A model generated the notes under the pieces. It saw nothing but the letters and a program-made list of their open reading frames with translations. It searched no databases and was not told the origin of the DNA. Of a stretch of DNA of 64,000 bases, positions 1 through 8,014 are shown piece by piece. The DNA is from Thioalkalivibrio sp. K90mix (lineage in GTDB: Bacteria; Pseudomonadota; Gammaproteobacteria; Ectothiorhodospirales; Ectothiorhodospiraceae). Numbering within the stretch: the first letter of the stretch is position 1; the number at the start of each line of letters is the position of its first letter. The stretch covers positions 861,501-925,500 of the forward strand of contig NC_013889.1 in the NCBI RefSeq assembly GCF_000025545.1, written 5' to 3'. Both the position numbers and the translations under genes were made by a program.

Positions 1-780
1 ATCCTCCAGCCAGCCGAGTACCGCCTGCGGGGCGTGGAATCGCGGTACCCCGGGGGCGTCCGGCGGGCGCTCCACCATCACAACCGGCATACCCCGTTCG
101 CGGGCCGCCTGCAGCTTGGCGGCTGTGGCATCGCCGCCGCTGTCCTTGGTCACCAGCACGTCAATCGTGTTTTCCCGCAAAAGGCGCGCCTCGTCTTCGG
201 CCGTGAACGGACCCCGGGCGTGGATCCAGGTGACCCGCGGCAGCGCCGGCGGCGGTTCGGGCGGGTCGATGGTGCGGATCACGTAGTCCAGTTCGGGCGC
301 GGCCTCGAAGGCCTCCAGGTGCTGGCGGCCGGTGGTCAGCAGCACGCGTCGGCCGAGTTCCGGAAGGGCGCGGGCGGCGGCCGCGAGGTCGGGCACGCGG
401 ATCCAGCGGTCCTCCGGTCCGGCCTCCCACGACGGTCGGGTCAGGCGGGCCAGCGGGATGCCGGTGTTGCGTGCGGCCGTGACGGCGTTGGCCGAGATCT
501 GCCGTGCGAAGGGGTGGGTCGCGTCCACCAGGGCGTCGACCGCGTGTTCGTGCAGCCAGGCGGCAAGGCCCTCGGCGCCGCCGAACCCGCCGGTGCGCCG
601 AGGCAGTCGCGAGGGCGCGGGCCTGCGCGTGCGTCCGGCCAGCGACACGGTGGCGTGCAGCCGCGGGTGGCCGTCCAGCAGCGGTTCCAGCGCCGCGGCC
701 TCGGTGGTGCCGCCCAGCAGCAGGATCTGCCGTGTGCGCGCCGCCCCGGGGCCGGTATCGGAGGATGAACGGGAGCTCAT
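1..780 (-). CDS. cobK: Precorrin-6A reductase CobK (3' end outside window)
   Basis: Reduces the precorrin-6A macrocycle with a nicotinamide cofactor in the cobalamin pathway, in the cytoplasm. The frame is open from an ATG at 780 to the window edge (260 codons, no stop), so the C-terminus is missing but most of a roughly 250-residue family protein is present. Visible family signatures are a Rossmann-like LLLGGTTEA near residues 20-29, VDATHPFA at about 85-92, TTGRQHL near the middle and DVLVTKDSGG towards the end. Its start codon overlaps or nearly touches that of the divergent cobL gene, so the two start head-to-head. The other cob genes next door support the call. Confidence 0.9.
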   Translation of the reverse strand, partial: MSSRSSSDTGPGAARTRQILLLGGTTEAAALEPLLDGHPRLHATVSLAGRTRRPAPSRLPRRTGGFGGAEGLAAWLHEHAVDALVDATHPFARQISANAVTAARNTGIPLARLTRPSWEAGPEDRWIRVPDLAAAARALPELGRRVLLTTGRQHLEAFEAAPELDYVIRTIDPPEPPPALPRVTWIHARGPFTAEDEARLLRENTIDVLVTKDSGGDATAAKLQAARERGMPVVMVERPPDAPGVPRFHAPQAVLGWLED

Positions 781-784
781 GAGG

Positions 785-2020
785 ATGACCAGTCTAGCCA
801 CGAACGAGGAGCGAGCGCCATGGCTGAACATCGTCGGTGTGGGCGCGGAGGGGCTCGCCGGGCTGGCCCCCGATGCCCGCATGGCGCTGGACACGGCGGC
901 GACGGTGATCGGCGGCGCGCGGCATCTGGAGATGCTGCCGGCGCGGCCGGGGCAGGAGCGCCTGGTGTGGCCGTCGCCGCTGGAGACTGCGCTGGACTGG
1001 ATCGAGGCGCGCGCCGGGCAGCCGCTGTGCGTACTCGCCAGCGGCGACCCCTTCTGGTTCGGGGTGGGCGCGACCCTGATGCGGCGTTTTCCGGTCGCGC
1101 AGACCTGCGTCTGGCCGGCGCCCTCGGCGTTCAGTCTGGCTGCTGCGCGCATGGGCTGGCCGCTGCAGCAGACCCGCTGCCTGTCGGTGCACGGCCGGCC
1201 GATGGAGGCGCTGCGGCCCTGGCTGCATGACGGCGCGCGACTGCTGGTCCTGAGCCGCGACGGGGATACCCCGGCGGAACTGGCGCACTGGCTGACCGGG
1301 CTCGGCTTCGGCGATTCCACCCTGACCGTACTGCAGTCCCTGGGTGCGGACCGCGAGGCGGCCGTCCGCGCGCGGGCCGGGGCCTGGCCTGAGGTCGCGA
1401 TCGAGGCGCTGAACACCGTGGCGCTGGAATGCCGGGCCGATCCGGCGGCGCAGGTGCTGGCGGCCAGTGCCGGCCGGCCGGAGGCGCAGTTCGAGCAGGA
1501 CGGTCAGATCACCAAGCGCGAGGTGCGGGCGGTGGCGCTGGCCCTGCTGGCGCCCGGTCGCGGCGAGCGGCTGTGGGACGTGGGCGCCGGCTCCGGTGCC
1601 ATCGGCATCGAGTGGATGCTGGCGGATCCGGCCAACACCGCCGTGGCCATCGAGCCGCGCGCGGAGCGCCTGGAACGCATCGCGCGCAACGCGAGCACGC
1701 TGGGAGTGCCGGCGCTGCGTCCCATCCACGGGCGGGCGCCGGAGGCGCTGGAATACCTGCCGCCACCCGACGCGATCTTCATCGGTGGTGGGCTGACGAC
1801 GCCCGGGCTGGTGGAACACTGCGTGGAGCGTTTGCGCCCGGGGGGGCGGCTGGTCGCCAGCAGCGTGACGGTGGAGGGTGATGCGGTGCTGGCGGCGGCG
1901 CACGAGCGCCACGGCGGCGAGCTCACGCGGATCAACGTCAGTCGCTCGGAGCCGCTGGGCGGCATGGCCGGCTGGAAGCCGCTGCGGCCGGTGACCCTGT
2001 GGTCCCTGCGCCGGGGCTGA
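785..2020 (+). CDS. cobL: Precorrin-6Y C5,15-methyltransferase (decarboxylating) CobL
   Basis: Fused CbiE-CbiT enzyme that methylates precorrin-6Y at C5 and C15 using S-adenosylmethionine and decarboxylates the acetate side chain. The N-terminal tetrapyrrole methylase half begins with [10 protein letters not shown] and contains [10 protein letters not shown]. The C-terminal half is a class I methyltransferase with the SAM loop [13 protein letters not shown]. At 411 residues it matches the usual length of about 400-415. In-frame ATGs lie at 779 and 785; 785 is preferred because GGGAG at 771-775 is then about nine bases upstream. The frame stays open further upstream, but only as antisense of cobK. 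The gene overlaps the next one (cobE) by 22 bases. Confidence 0.92.
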   Translation: MTSLATNEERAPWLNIVGVGAEGLAGLAPDARMALDTAATVIGGARHLEMLPARPGQERLVWPSPLETALDWIEARAGQPLCVLASGDPFWFGVGATLMRRFPVAQTCVWPAPSAFSLAAARMGWPLQQTRCLSVHGRPMEALRPWLHDGARLLVLSRDGDTPAELAHWLTGLGFGDSTLTVLQSLGADREAAVRARAGAWPEVAIEALNTVALECRADPAAQVLAASAGRPEAQFEQDGQITKREVRAVALALLAPGRGERLWDVGAGSGAIGIEWMLADPANTAVAIEPRAERLERIARNASTLGVPALRPIHGRAPEALEYLPPPDAIFIGGGLTTPGLVEHCVERLRPGGRLVASSVTVEGDAVLAAAHERHGGELTRINVSRSEPLGGMAGWKPLRPVTLWSLRRG

Positions 2021-2478
2021 GGGAAACGCCGAGCGGGGCGCGTGTCCGGGTGACCCCCGGCGTCGGCTTCGCCTCGGCCTGCACGGCCGGCGAGTTGGAG
2101 GCACTGGTCCGCGAGGTGCTGGCCGAGGCGCACGCCGTGTTGCGGGCGGGGGGCGGCGAGGCGATCGAGACCCGGCAGCTGGCGGCCCCGGGGCACAAGG
2201 GCGACAGCCCGGCGCTGTGGACGGCCGCGCGCGACCTGGAGCTGGAGCCGGTGTTCGCGTCGGCGGCCGCGCTGGCCGCGCGCGACGCTGCCCTGTCCAC
2301 GGACTCCTCGCGCTCGCGTGCCGCCGCCGGGGTCGGTTCGGTGGCGGAGGCGGCGGCGCTGGCGGTGGCCGGCGACGGGGCGCGCCTGCTGCTGCCGCGG
2401 CGGCTCTCGGCACGGGCGAGCTGCGCGGTGGCCGTGCGGACGGTGAACGGGACAGACGGGAATTTCGAGGAGTTTTGA
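1999..2478 (+). CDS. cobE: Cobalamin biosynthesis protein CobE (CbiG C-terminal domain)
   Basis: A 159-residue protein of the CobE/CbiG C-terminal family, which acts in the ring-contraction/lyase stage of B12 synthesis. Family signatures seen are VTPGVGFAS near residue 20, the [11 protein letters not shown] block around 63-73, and the alternating [21 protein letters not shown] segment near the C-terminus. The start is a GTG at 1999 inside the end of cobL, and the stop shares one base with the cobM start (TGATG at 2476-2480). The three genes therefore look translationally coupled. The rest of CbiG is not present here. Confidence 0.85.
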   Translation: MVPAPGLRETPSGARVRVTPGVGFASACTAGELEALVREVLAEAHAVLRAGGGEAIETRQLAAPGHKGDSPALWTAARDLELEPVFASAAALAARDAALSTDSSRSRAAAGVGSVAEAAALAVAGDGARLLLPRRLSARASCAVAVRTVNGTDGNFEEF

Positions 2479-3242
2479 TGACGGTTCATTTTGTCGGAGC
2501 GGGGCCCGGTGCGGCCGATCTGCTGACTTTGCGCGGGCGCGATCGTATCGCGGCCTGCCCGGTATGCCTGTATGCCGGTTCGCTGGTGCCGGAGGTGGTG
2601 CTGGAACATGCCCCGGAGGGGGCGCGCGTGGTCAACACCGCGCCACTGACGCTGGACGCGATCATGGAGGAGATCGAACGCGCCCACGCGGCGGGCCAGG
2701 ACGTGGCGCGCCTGCACTCCGGCGATCTTTCGGTCTACAGCGCGCTGGGCGAGCAGATCCGCCGGCTGGAGGCGGCCGGGATCGACTACAGCATCACGCC
2801 TGGAGTGCCGGCGTTCTCTGCCGCCGCGGCGACCCTGGGGCGGGAACTGACGGTGCCGGAGGTGGCGCAGTCGTTGGTGCTGACGCGCACGCCGGGGCGG
2901 GCGTCCTCCATGCCGGAGCGCGAACGGCTGGCGAGCTTTGCCGCCACCGGGGCGACCCTGGCGATCCACCTGTCGCTGCACAATATCGAGACCGTGGTCG
3001 AAGACCTGCGGCCGCACTATGGCTGCGATTGCCCGGTGGCGATCGTGTTTCGCGCCAGCTGGCCGGACGAGACCGTGGTGCGCGGTTCGCTGGGGACTAT
3101 CGCGGAACGGGCGCAGGCCCTGACCACGCGGCGCTCGGCGCTGATCCTGGTGGGGCCGGCGCTGGACCCGGGGGATTTTCGCGACAGTGCGCTGTACGAC
3201 CCGTCGCACGTGCGCCGTTACCGCGGCATGGACGGGGACTAA
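2478..3242 (+). CDS. cobM: Precorrin-4 C11-methyltransferase CobM
   Basis: SAM-dependent methylase that adds the C11 methyl group to precorrin-4. The protein is 254 residues, as usual. The sequence has the uroporphyrin-III methylase family pattern: [18 protein letters not shown] at the N-terminus, [17 protein letters not shown] near the middle (SAM site) and [13 protein letters not shown]. The ATG at 2478 overlaps the cobE stop and has AGGAG-like bases at 2467-2472. Much longer upstream extensions of this frame were rejected because they run through cobE. It is the last gene of the cobL-cobE-cobM unit before a REP-like palindrome and an IS110 element. Confidence 0.94.
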   Translation: MTVHFVGAGPGAADLLTLRGRDRIAACPVCLYAGSLVPEVVLEHAPEGARVVNTAPLTLDAIMEEIERAHAAGQDVARLHSGDLSVYSALGEQIRRLEAAGIDYSITPGVPAFSAAAATLGRELTVPEVAQSLVLTRTPGRASSMPERERLASFAATGATLAIHLSLHNIETVVEDLRPHYGCDCPVAIVFRASWPDETVVRGSLGTIAERAQALTTRRSALILVGPALDPGDFRDSALYDPSHVRRYRGMDGD

Positions 3243-3311
3243 GCGGTGGCGCCCCTGATCTTCCGCAGGCAGGGATAACGCCGGTGGGTGTTGTGGGACA
3301 CGGGGCTTTTC

Positions 3312-3325
3312 GCCTGCAAGCAGGC
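3312..3325. repeat. REP-like palindrome, left of the IS110 element
   Basis: A perfect 6-2-6 inverted repeat (GCCTGC-AA-GCAGGC) inside the context TGTGGGAG...CGAAAAGCCCC (minus strand), resembling repetitive extragenic palindromes of Pseudomonas-type genomes. A second, inverted copy lies at 4550-4563 on the other side of the IS110 transposase, with the shared stretch CTGCTTGCAGGCGAA. The pair looks like a two-REP unit split by the element. Confidence 0.6.
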
Positions 3326-4549
3326 TCCCACATCGCCAGGAACCTGTAGATACCGTCTTGCCCTACGGGGTGCAAGGGGTTTCATGGCGGGCTTGATACG
3401 GGGTTTGGGATTTGAGCACACCGAAGGCGATGTGCAGGAGTTTGCGCATAGCCGCCCCGATCGCCGACATCTTGGCCTTGCCGCGTGTCAGCAGACGTTG
3501 ATGCTGGTGTCGCACGTCCGGGTTGTACCGGGTCGCCACCACCGCCGCCATGTAGAGCGCCTTGCGCAGTCGGCTGGAACCGATCTTCGCCAACCGCGAG
3601 GGCCGCCGGACCGTGGTCCCCGATTCTTCCAGGACCGGTGCCAGCCCATGGAACGCCGCCGCTTGTCGAGCGCTCGTGAACGCGCGGCTGCGCAGCGCTG
3701 CGGTCATCGAGGCCGACAGCACGCGGCCGATGCCGGGGATGCTCTCCAGCAAGGTCCGATCCCGCTTCAGGTGGTGATGGGCGTCGAAGTGATCGTCGAT
3801 CTGCTGCTGGAGCCGACGGTGTTCCTCACGCAGGGCCTGCAGGACGTTGTCGATCGACGCCTGAGCGAGGGTGTCCTCACTGAAACGCGCCTTCTCCAGG
3901 CGGTTCTCTTCGCGCCGCATATCCTGTTCCAGAGCCTCCAGGCGGCTGAGCAGGCGCTTGAGTTCCCGCACCTCCGGCGGTTCGGGCTGCCAGCGTCGTG
4001 GTGCGCGTTCGATGCCGTAGCGGGCCAGCATCATGCTGTCCTTGCGGTCGGTCTTGTTGCGCACCCCCATGCCCTTGGCATGCGAACGCACCTGGGCCGG
4101 GTTCAGCACGTGGACCTGCACCCCCTGATCATGAAGCCAGTACGCCAGCGGCTCGTGGTAGATGCCGGTGGCCTCCAGATACACATGGAGCCCCTCGGGG
4201 GTCTCGCCGGTGTTGCGCTCGAGCCAGTGCAGCAGCTCCCGGTACTGGTCTTGGCGGTTCGGGAACACCTTGGGCTTCACCTTGCCCGCCTCCAGATCCC
4301 GGACCCACATGCAGTCGAGCTTGTTCTTGCTAACATCAACGCCAATATGAGCCATCTCGTCCTCTCGCCTTGTCCGTACAGCCTCACCCGTCCGTCACGG
4401 AGGGGGGTCTTGGATACCGTTCAAACTTCGAGATGAGAAAGGACTCGGGGGCCAATCTACAGAACAGGTTCGTGACCTCAGGAGCCTGACGGGTTACCCG
4501 AGCCCAATACGGTTCATGGTAGCGATCCGTGAACCGCAAGACACAAGGA
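3326..4549 (-). mobile_element. IS110-family insertion sequence (ends approximate)
   Basis: A single transposase gene (3363-4355, minus) lies between two REP-like palindromes in opposite orientation. IS110 elements often lack clear terminal inverted repeats and target duplications, so the ends given are only the inner edges of the palindromes. The short stretch GATACCGT occurs near both ends (about 3350 and 4409). About 200 bases upstream of the transposase start hold no gene, as expected for the non-coding end of an IS110 element, which in this group can encode a guide RNA. Confidence 0.55.
3363..4355 (-). CDS. IS110-family transposase (DEDD type)
   Basis: A 330-residue recombinase with an N-terminal RuvC-like DEDD domain: IGVDVSKNKLDC at residues 4-15 carries the first acidic residue, VYLEATGIYH the second, and DRKDSMMLARYG the last pair. 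The C-terminal Transposase_20 half contains the typical IPGIGRVLSASM segment and a conserved serine region, STRL-like in this family. Length and domain order are those of an intact IS110 transposase, with no frameshift or internal stop, so the copy may be active. It sits in the gap between cobM and the convergent cytochrome c' gene and does not interrupt either. Confidence 0.93.
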   Translation of the reverse strand: MAHIGVDVSKNKLDCMWVRDLEAGKVKPKVFPNRQDQYRELLHWLERNTGETPEGLHVYLEATGIYHEPLAYWLHDQGVQVHVLNPAQVRSHAKGMGVRNKTDRKDSMMLARYGIERAPRRWQPEPPEVRELKRLLSRLEALEQDMRREENRLEKARFSEDTLAQASIDNVLQALREEHRRLQQQIDDHFDAHHHLKRDRTLLESIPGIGRVLSASMTAALRSRAFTSARQAAAFHGLAPVLEESGTTVRRPSRLAKIGSSRLRKALYMAAVVATRYNPDVRHQHQRLLTRGKAKMSAIGAAMRKLLHIAFGVLKSQTPYQARHETPCTP

Positions 4550-4563
4550 GTCTGCTTGCAGGC
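4550..4563. repeat. REP-like palindrome, right of the IS110 element
   Basis: GTCTGC-TT-GCAGGC, inverted relative to the copy at 3312-3325 and followed by GAAGGCGG. One base of the stem differs from perfect symmetry. It probably belongs to the same repeat family as the left copy. Confidence 0.55.
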
Positions 4564-4595
4564 GAAGGCGGTTTCTTCCCGATCAGGGTCATGGC

Positions 4596-4621
4596 AAGGG
4601 GCCGCCATGCGGCGGCCCCTT
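4596..4621 (-). terminator. Hairpin downstream of the cytochrome c' gene
   Basis: A perfect 11-bp stem (AAGGGGCCGCC / GGCGGCCCCTT) with a 4-base loop lies 14 bases after the stop of the minus-strand cytochrome c' gene. No run of T follows on either strand, so it may be a weak terminator or an mRNA-stabilising 3' end. Confidence 0.55.
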
Positions 4622-4635
4622 GGTTCCCGGCCGGT

Positions 4636-5196
4636 TTAGCGGCGGCGGTAGTTGTCGTGGCAGGCCAGACAATGGTGGCGCACGCCGTTCAGGGCCTCGG
4701 TGGCGCGAAGCTGGAAGTCTTCGTTCTCCAGGTCGTCGGCCGACTCCACCTTGCGCTGCAGTCGTTCGGCGGCCTCGCGGTAGGCTGCCTTGTACTCGGA
4801 GAACTCCGGGTCCTCCCAGGCCGCGGGCAGGGCCCCGGGTTCGCCGTCCCGCGCTGGTGTCTCGCGTGCGAACCAGGTTTCGATGTCGTCGGCGCGGCGC
4901 GCCAGTTCCTCGGCCAGACCGGGCAGACGTTCGGCGAATGGTGCGTCATAACGCAGGATCTGCTCGATGCTGCGGTAGGTGGCCGAGGTGCCCTGCATGC
5001 TCTGCTGACGGAAGCGCTGGAAGGCCTCGGTCGCATCCACTTTGGCCGGATCGTCCAGGGTCTCGTCATAGTCGCCCCAGGGGCCCGGCATTGTGACAGT
5101 GACCTCCGCGGTGGCCGGGCTGCCGGTGGCAGCCAGCAACAGGATCGCAAAGAGGGTGGTTCTCAACGGGTGGTGGATCGGTTGCATCCAGTTCAT
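4636..5196 (-). CDS. Cytochrome c' family protein (periplasmic)
   Basis: A 186-residue class II cytochrome c. It has a signal peptide (basic N-terminus, hydrophobic stretch, cut near SPATA-E), a largely helical body, and a single C-terminal haem motif CLACH in HHCLACHDNYRRR, the position typical of cytochrome c'. Such proteins bind a five-coordinate haem and are linked to NO or other gas binding in the periplasm. The ATG at 5196 was chosen because GGGAGA lies at the right distance; an ATG at 5214 lacks a ribosome site. The gene begins 21 bases after the porin stop, so it is probably co-transcribed and may also be under the B12 riboswitch upstream. Confidence 0.82.
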   Translation of the reverse strand: MNWMQPIHHPLRTTLFAILLLAATGSPATAEVTVTMPGPWGDYDETLDDPAKVDATEAFQRFRQQSMQGTSATYRSIEQILRYDAPFAERLPGLAEELARRADDIETWFARETPARDGEPGALPAAWEDPEFSEYKAAYREAAERLQRKVESADDLENEDFQLRATEALNGVRHHCLACHDNYRRR

Positions 5197-5217
5197 GTCG
5201 ATTCTCCCGGTCATTTC

Positions 5218-6333
5218 TCAGAAGCGGAACTGGTGCTGCAGGTGCAGCTCCCAGTCCGAGGTGTCGGTGTCGCGGTCCAGCCACATCAGTTGGGTCTTGT
5301 GCCGCTGGCCACGGTGATACCAGTTGAGGCCGGCACCCCATTCACGCTGCCAGCGCTCGTCAGTGCCAAGATCGTCGCCTGCGTCGTGGCGCAATACGGC
5401 GTGGCGCGCGGCGAACTCCAGTCCCTCCACCGGCAGCGACTGCGCCAGTTCCAGTTCGGCCCCCAGGTCGTGGTAGCTCGCGGTGCGGTCGGGGGAGACA
5501 TCGCGGCGGAAGGCCGCCAGCGACAGCGAGGTATGGGCGAACTTGACCACCGCGTCGGCGGTGGCGGTGATCCAGTCGGCGCGTTGGTTGGCCACCGTGT
5601 CTTCGATGCCGCGGCTCCAGTCGCGCAGGTGGTTGCGGCTGGCGGCCTGTACGCCGGCGCCCAGGGCGACGGTGCGCTCCACGGCCTGGCCTAACGTGGT
5701 GTTGTCACGTGGGACTGCGCCGACCGGGGCCCACGCGCCGCGCGCACTGAACAGGTGGCCGGATGTGGAGGGGCGATCGTCGCGCTGATCCAGACGCCCG
5801 CGACCGTCAAACACGCCGATGGCCCATGCCCGGTTGTCGCCGGCGCCGCCCAGCAGGGCGATACCGGTGTCGCGGCCGGCCGGAACCTCGAACTGGTTGC
5901 CGGCGATGCTCAGTTCGGTGAACAGGCGGTTGGGTCCGCCGATATCCCGCGACAGGCCGAAGGGGACCGTAAACTGGCCAGCCCGCAGGCCCAGGTGTTC
6001 ACCCAGTGCGTACTGCAACCAGATGTCGCGCATGGACAGCTCGCCGCTGCTGAAATCCGGCTGCAGGCGGAAGCTCAGATCGGGGTGGAACAGGGTGCCC
6101 GAGGTGTCCAGCCAGGCACGACGGAAGTCGAATTCGCTGCTGGAGCCATCCGGGTCTCGTTCGTAGCTGTAGCGGCCCTGGATCAGCGGATCCAGGGTGA
6201 CCTGCAGGCCGTCTTCCGCGTCGCCGAATTCGAAGCCGGCTTGTGCCGGCGCGATGCCCGCGGCCGTCATCAGGCACAGGGTGGCCAGGGCCGGGACGGC
6301 ATGCTGTCCCGGTCGGAGATGGGTATGGTTCAT
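5218..6333 (-). CDS. Phosphate-selective porin O/P-like outer membrane protein
   Basis: A 371-residue predicted outer membrane beta-barrel. It has a signal peptide ending near APAQA-G, then alternating amphipathic strands and a C-terminal strand ending in HQFRF with terminal phenylalanine, as in barrel proteins. The block FRLQPDFSSGELSMRDIWLQ and AGQFTVPFGLSR is typical of the OprO/OprP family. The start at 6333 follows GGGAGCAACCCAACA; the frame continues upstream only through the riboswitch. The leader carries a cobalamin riboswitch, which normally controls BtuB or cobalt/B12 genes, so this porin may serve uptake linked to corrinoids or cobalt. The substrate itself cannot be read from the sequence. 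Confidence 0.8.
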   Translation of the reverse strand: MNHTHLRPGQHAVPALATLCLMTAAGIAPAQAGFEFGDAEDGLQVTLDPLIQGRYSYERDPDGSSSEFDFRRAWLDTSGTLFHPDLSFRLQPDFSSGELSMRDIWLQYALGEHLGLRAGQFTVPFGLSRDIGGPNRLFTELSIAGNQFEVPAGRDTGIALLGGAGDNRAWAIGVFDGRGRLDQRDDRPSTSGHLFSARGAWAPVGAVPRDNTTLGQAVERTVALGAGVQAASRNHLRDWSRGIEDTVANQRADWITATADAVVKFAHTSLSLAAFRRDVSPDRTASYHDLGAELELAQSLPVEGLEFAARHAVLRHDAGDDLGTDERWQREWGAGLNWYHRGQRHKTQLMWLDRDTDTSDWELHLQHQFRF

Positions 6334-6464
6334 TGTTGGGTTGCTCCCTTGGACGCGCGACCCCGCACGCCGTGGATGAAACGACGCCGGAAGCTGGACA
6401 GGGAGCAGGGGAGGCCGGGCGATGCGAGCACGCCGGTCTGGCCCGCTCGGCCGCCCACCGCGGC

Positions 6465-6680
6465 GTCGGGTGTCGTCCAGGCCGGTCTCCGGACTCGCGA
6501 AGTGGATGCGCGATGCATCCAGGGCGGATCGCCTTCCCGCGGGCATCCCGGGGATGCGCCGCAGTGGCATTGGATCCGCCCGTCTCCGCCTACCGTTGCG
6601 GGGGCAGTGCCGGCCTTGCGAATGTCGATTCGCGCACCGGCTTCCCGATTATCCCCGGCGGCTGAGCGCCGGGGCACCTA
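6465..6680 (-). promoter_or_regulatory. Cobalamin (AdoCbl) riboswitch
   Basis: Read on the minus strand, the leader shows conserved blocks in order: GGTGCC near 6678, GGGAAGCCGGTG near 6645-6635, GCCGGCACTGCCCCCGCAA at 6614-6596, and the B12 box AGTCCGGAGACCGGCC at 6495-6480. These match the cobalamin riboswitch consensus closely. About 130 bases of expression platform, including GC-rich segments able to pair with the ribosome site region, separate it from the porin ATG at 6333. Ligand binding would be expected to switch the porin and cytochrome c' genes off. Confidence 0.92.
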
Positions 6681-6941
6681 GAGAGGGGCGAACCGTAATG
6701 GAGGGAAAAGAGGGGGTCAAGTTTGTCCGGGTATCCCGGGAAACGGTGTAGTGGGGGCGAACCCGGCTCCCCTGGAGGCTGATAATTGATGCAGATCATC
6801 TCCGGGGCGGATTTTGATCGCGACCAGGTTTCCGCGTCTGTAGGGTGGGTTTTAAGTGGTTTGGACCGAGTCTATTTCGGTTCGCGCCGATATCCGCTTC
6901 TCAGATGTCTGTTACTCATCTGTTACTCAAGGGAGACCTGT
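6681..6941. promoter_or_regulatory. Divergent promoter region between riboswitch and ccp
   Basis: About 260 bases with no gene. It should contain the minus-strand promoter for the riboswitch/porin transcript and the plus-strand promoter for the peroxidase. An 11-base tandem repeat (TCTGTTACTCA twice) occupies 6908-6929, just before the peroxidase ribosome site GGGAGA at 6931-6936. A partly conserved FNR-like sequence, TTGAT-N4-ACCAG, lies near 6812; its second half is poor. No reliable -35/-10 pair could be assigned. Confidence 0.4.
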
Positions 6942-7946
6942 ATGAAAACGCTTTCCGGATTCCGCATGACGGCGCTGGCCGCCTGTGCGGCCCTGGCGTT
7001 CGGGGCGGCGGCCCCGGCCGCGGCCGATACTGACTATTCCGAGTACCGCGACGTATTCGAGCCGCTGCCGGCGCTGCCGCCGATCCCGGCGGATAACTCG
7101 ATGACCAAGGAGAAGATCGAGCTGGGCAAGATGCTCTTCTTCGAGCCGCGCATCTCCAGCTCCGGCGTGATCTCCTGCGCGACCTGCCATAACCCGGCGC
7201 TGGGCTGGGCGGACCGCATCCCGCGCGCGGTGGGCCACGACGGCCAGGTGGGCGAACGCAATACCCCGACCGTGCTGAATTCCGGCTTCTTCACCGCCCA
7301 GTTCTGGGATGGTCGCGAGGACGATCTGGAGGGTCAGGCCCTCGGTCCGATCCAGGATGCGATCGAGATGGCGATGCCGCTGGAGGAGGCGATCGCGCGC
7401 CTGGAGGAGTTCAACGAGTACCAGGAGAAGTTCGAGGCGGCCTATCCCGACTATGACGGCGACAACGTGATCAACACCGACCACGTGGCGAAGGCGCTGG
7501 CGACCTTCCAGCGCACGCTGAACACCCCGAACTCGCCGCTGGATCGCTGGCTGGCCGGGGACGAGGGCGCGATGAGCGAGCAGCAGATGCGCGGAATGAA
7601 GCTGTTCGCCGACAACGGTTGTGTGGCTTGCCACAGCGGCCCGGCATTGACCGACAGCAACTTCCACCGCATCCAGGTGCCGGGCTCGGAGGACAAGGGT
7701 CGCTATCTGGTCACGGGCGACGAGGCCGACAAGTTCGCCTTCAAGACCCCGACCCTGCGCAACGTCGCGCTGACCTACCCCTACATGAACAACGGCGAGA
7801 CCGCCACGCTGGACGAAGCGATCCGCATCATGGGGCAGGAGATGCTGGGCATGGAGTTCAGCGATGACGAGGTCGCGGACATCGAGGCCTTCATGCATGC
7901 ACTGACCGGCGAAATGCCGCGCTTCGACATCCCTGCGCTGCCGTAA
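6942..7946 (+). CDS. ccpA: Di-haem cytochrome c peroxidase
   Basis: Periplasmic enzyme that reduces hydrogen peroxide with electrons from cytochromes or other donors. The 334-residue protein has a signal peptide cut near PAAA-D, then two haem c motifs: CATCH at about residues 79-83 and CVACH at about 227-231. The region between them and the PTLRNVALTYPYMNNG block are typical of the CcpA/MauG superfamily; the spacing and length fit the peroxidase rather than MauG, but specificity is not proven. The ATG at 6942 follows GGGAGA at 6931; longer versions starting at 6786 lack a ribosome site and would bury the signal peptide. A strong terminator follows. Confidence 0.88.
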   Translation: MKTLSGFRMTALAACAALAFGAAAPAAADTDYSEYRDVFEPLPALPPIPADNSMTKEKIELGKMLFFEPRISSSGVISCATCHNPALGWADRIPRAVGHDGQVGERNTPTVLNSGFFTAQFWDGREDDLEGQALGPIQDAIEMAMPLEEAIARLEEFNEYQEKFEAAYPDYDGDNVINTDHVAKALATFQRTLNTPNSPLDRWLAGDEGAMSEQQMRGMKLFADNGCVACHSGPALTDSNFHRIQVPGSEDKGRYLVTGDEADKFAFKTPTLRNVALTYPYMNNGETATLDEAIRIMGQEMLGMEFSDDEVADIEAFMHALTGEMPRFDIPALP

Positions 7947-7972
7947 CTGGCCGCACTGGGATCGGGTGTTTC

Positions 7973-8003
7973 AAGCCCCCTCCGGAGACGGAGGGGGCTT
8001 TTT
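7973..8003 (+). terminator. Rho-independent terminator of ccp
   Basis: A 12-bp perfect stem (7973-7984 with 7989-8000), GAGA loop, then a T run. It lies between the peroxidase and the convergent DUF4399 gene and could also limit transcription from the other side. Confidence 0.9.
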
Positions 8004-8014
8004 CGTGGTCAGGA

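Noticed and set aside
332-784. Long N-terminal extension of cobL in the same frame
   Set aside because: It lies antisense to the recognisable cobK gene, and the family protein starts at about LNIVGVG just after 785.
2217-2477. Upstream extension of the cobM frame
   Set aside because: It is a shadow of cobE; the ATG at 2478 with its ribosome site gives the standard protein.
3288-4436. Long plus-strand frame across the IS110 element
   Set aside because: It is the complement of the transposase gene, and its translation shows no family features.
5755-6681. Plus-strand frame of 308 codons opposite the porin and riboswitch
   Set aside because: It is antisense to a clear signal-peptide porin and a structured RNA, with no ribosome site or family match.
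6786-6941. Earlier start for the cytochrome c peroxidase
   Set aside because: It would put 52 residues before an obvious signal peptide and lacks a ribosome site.
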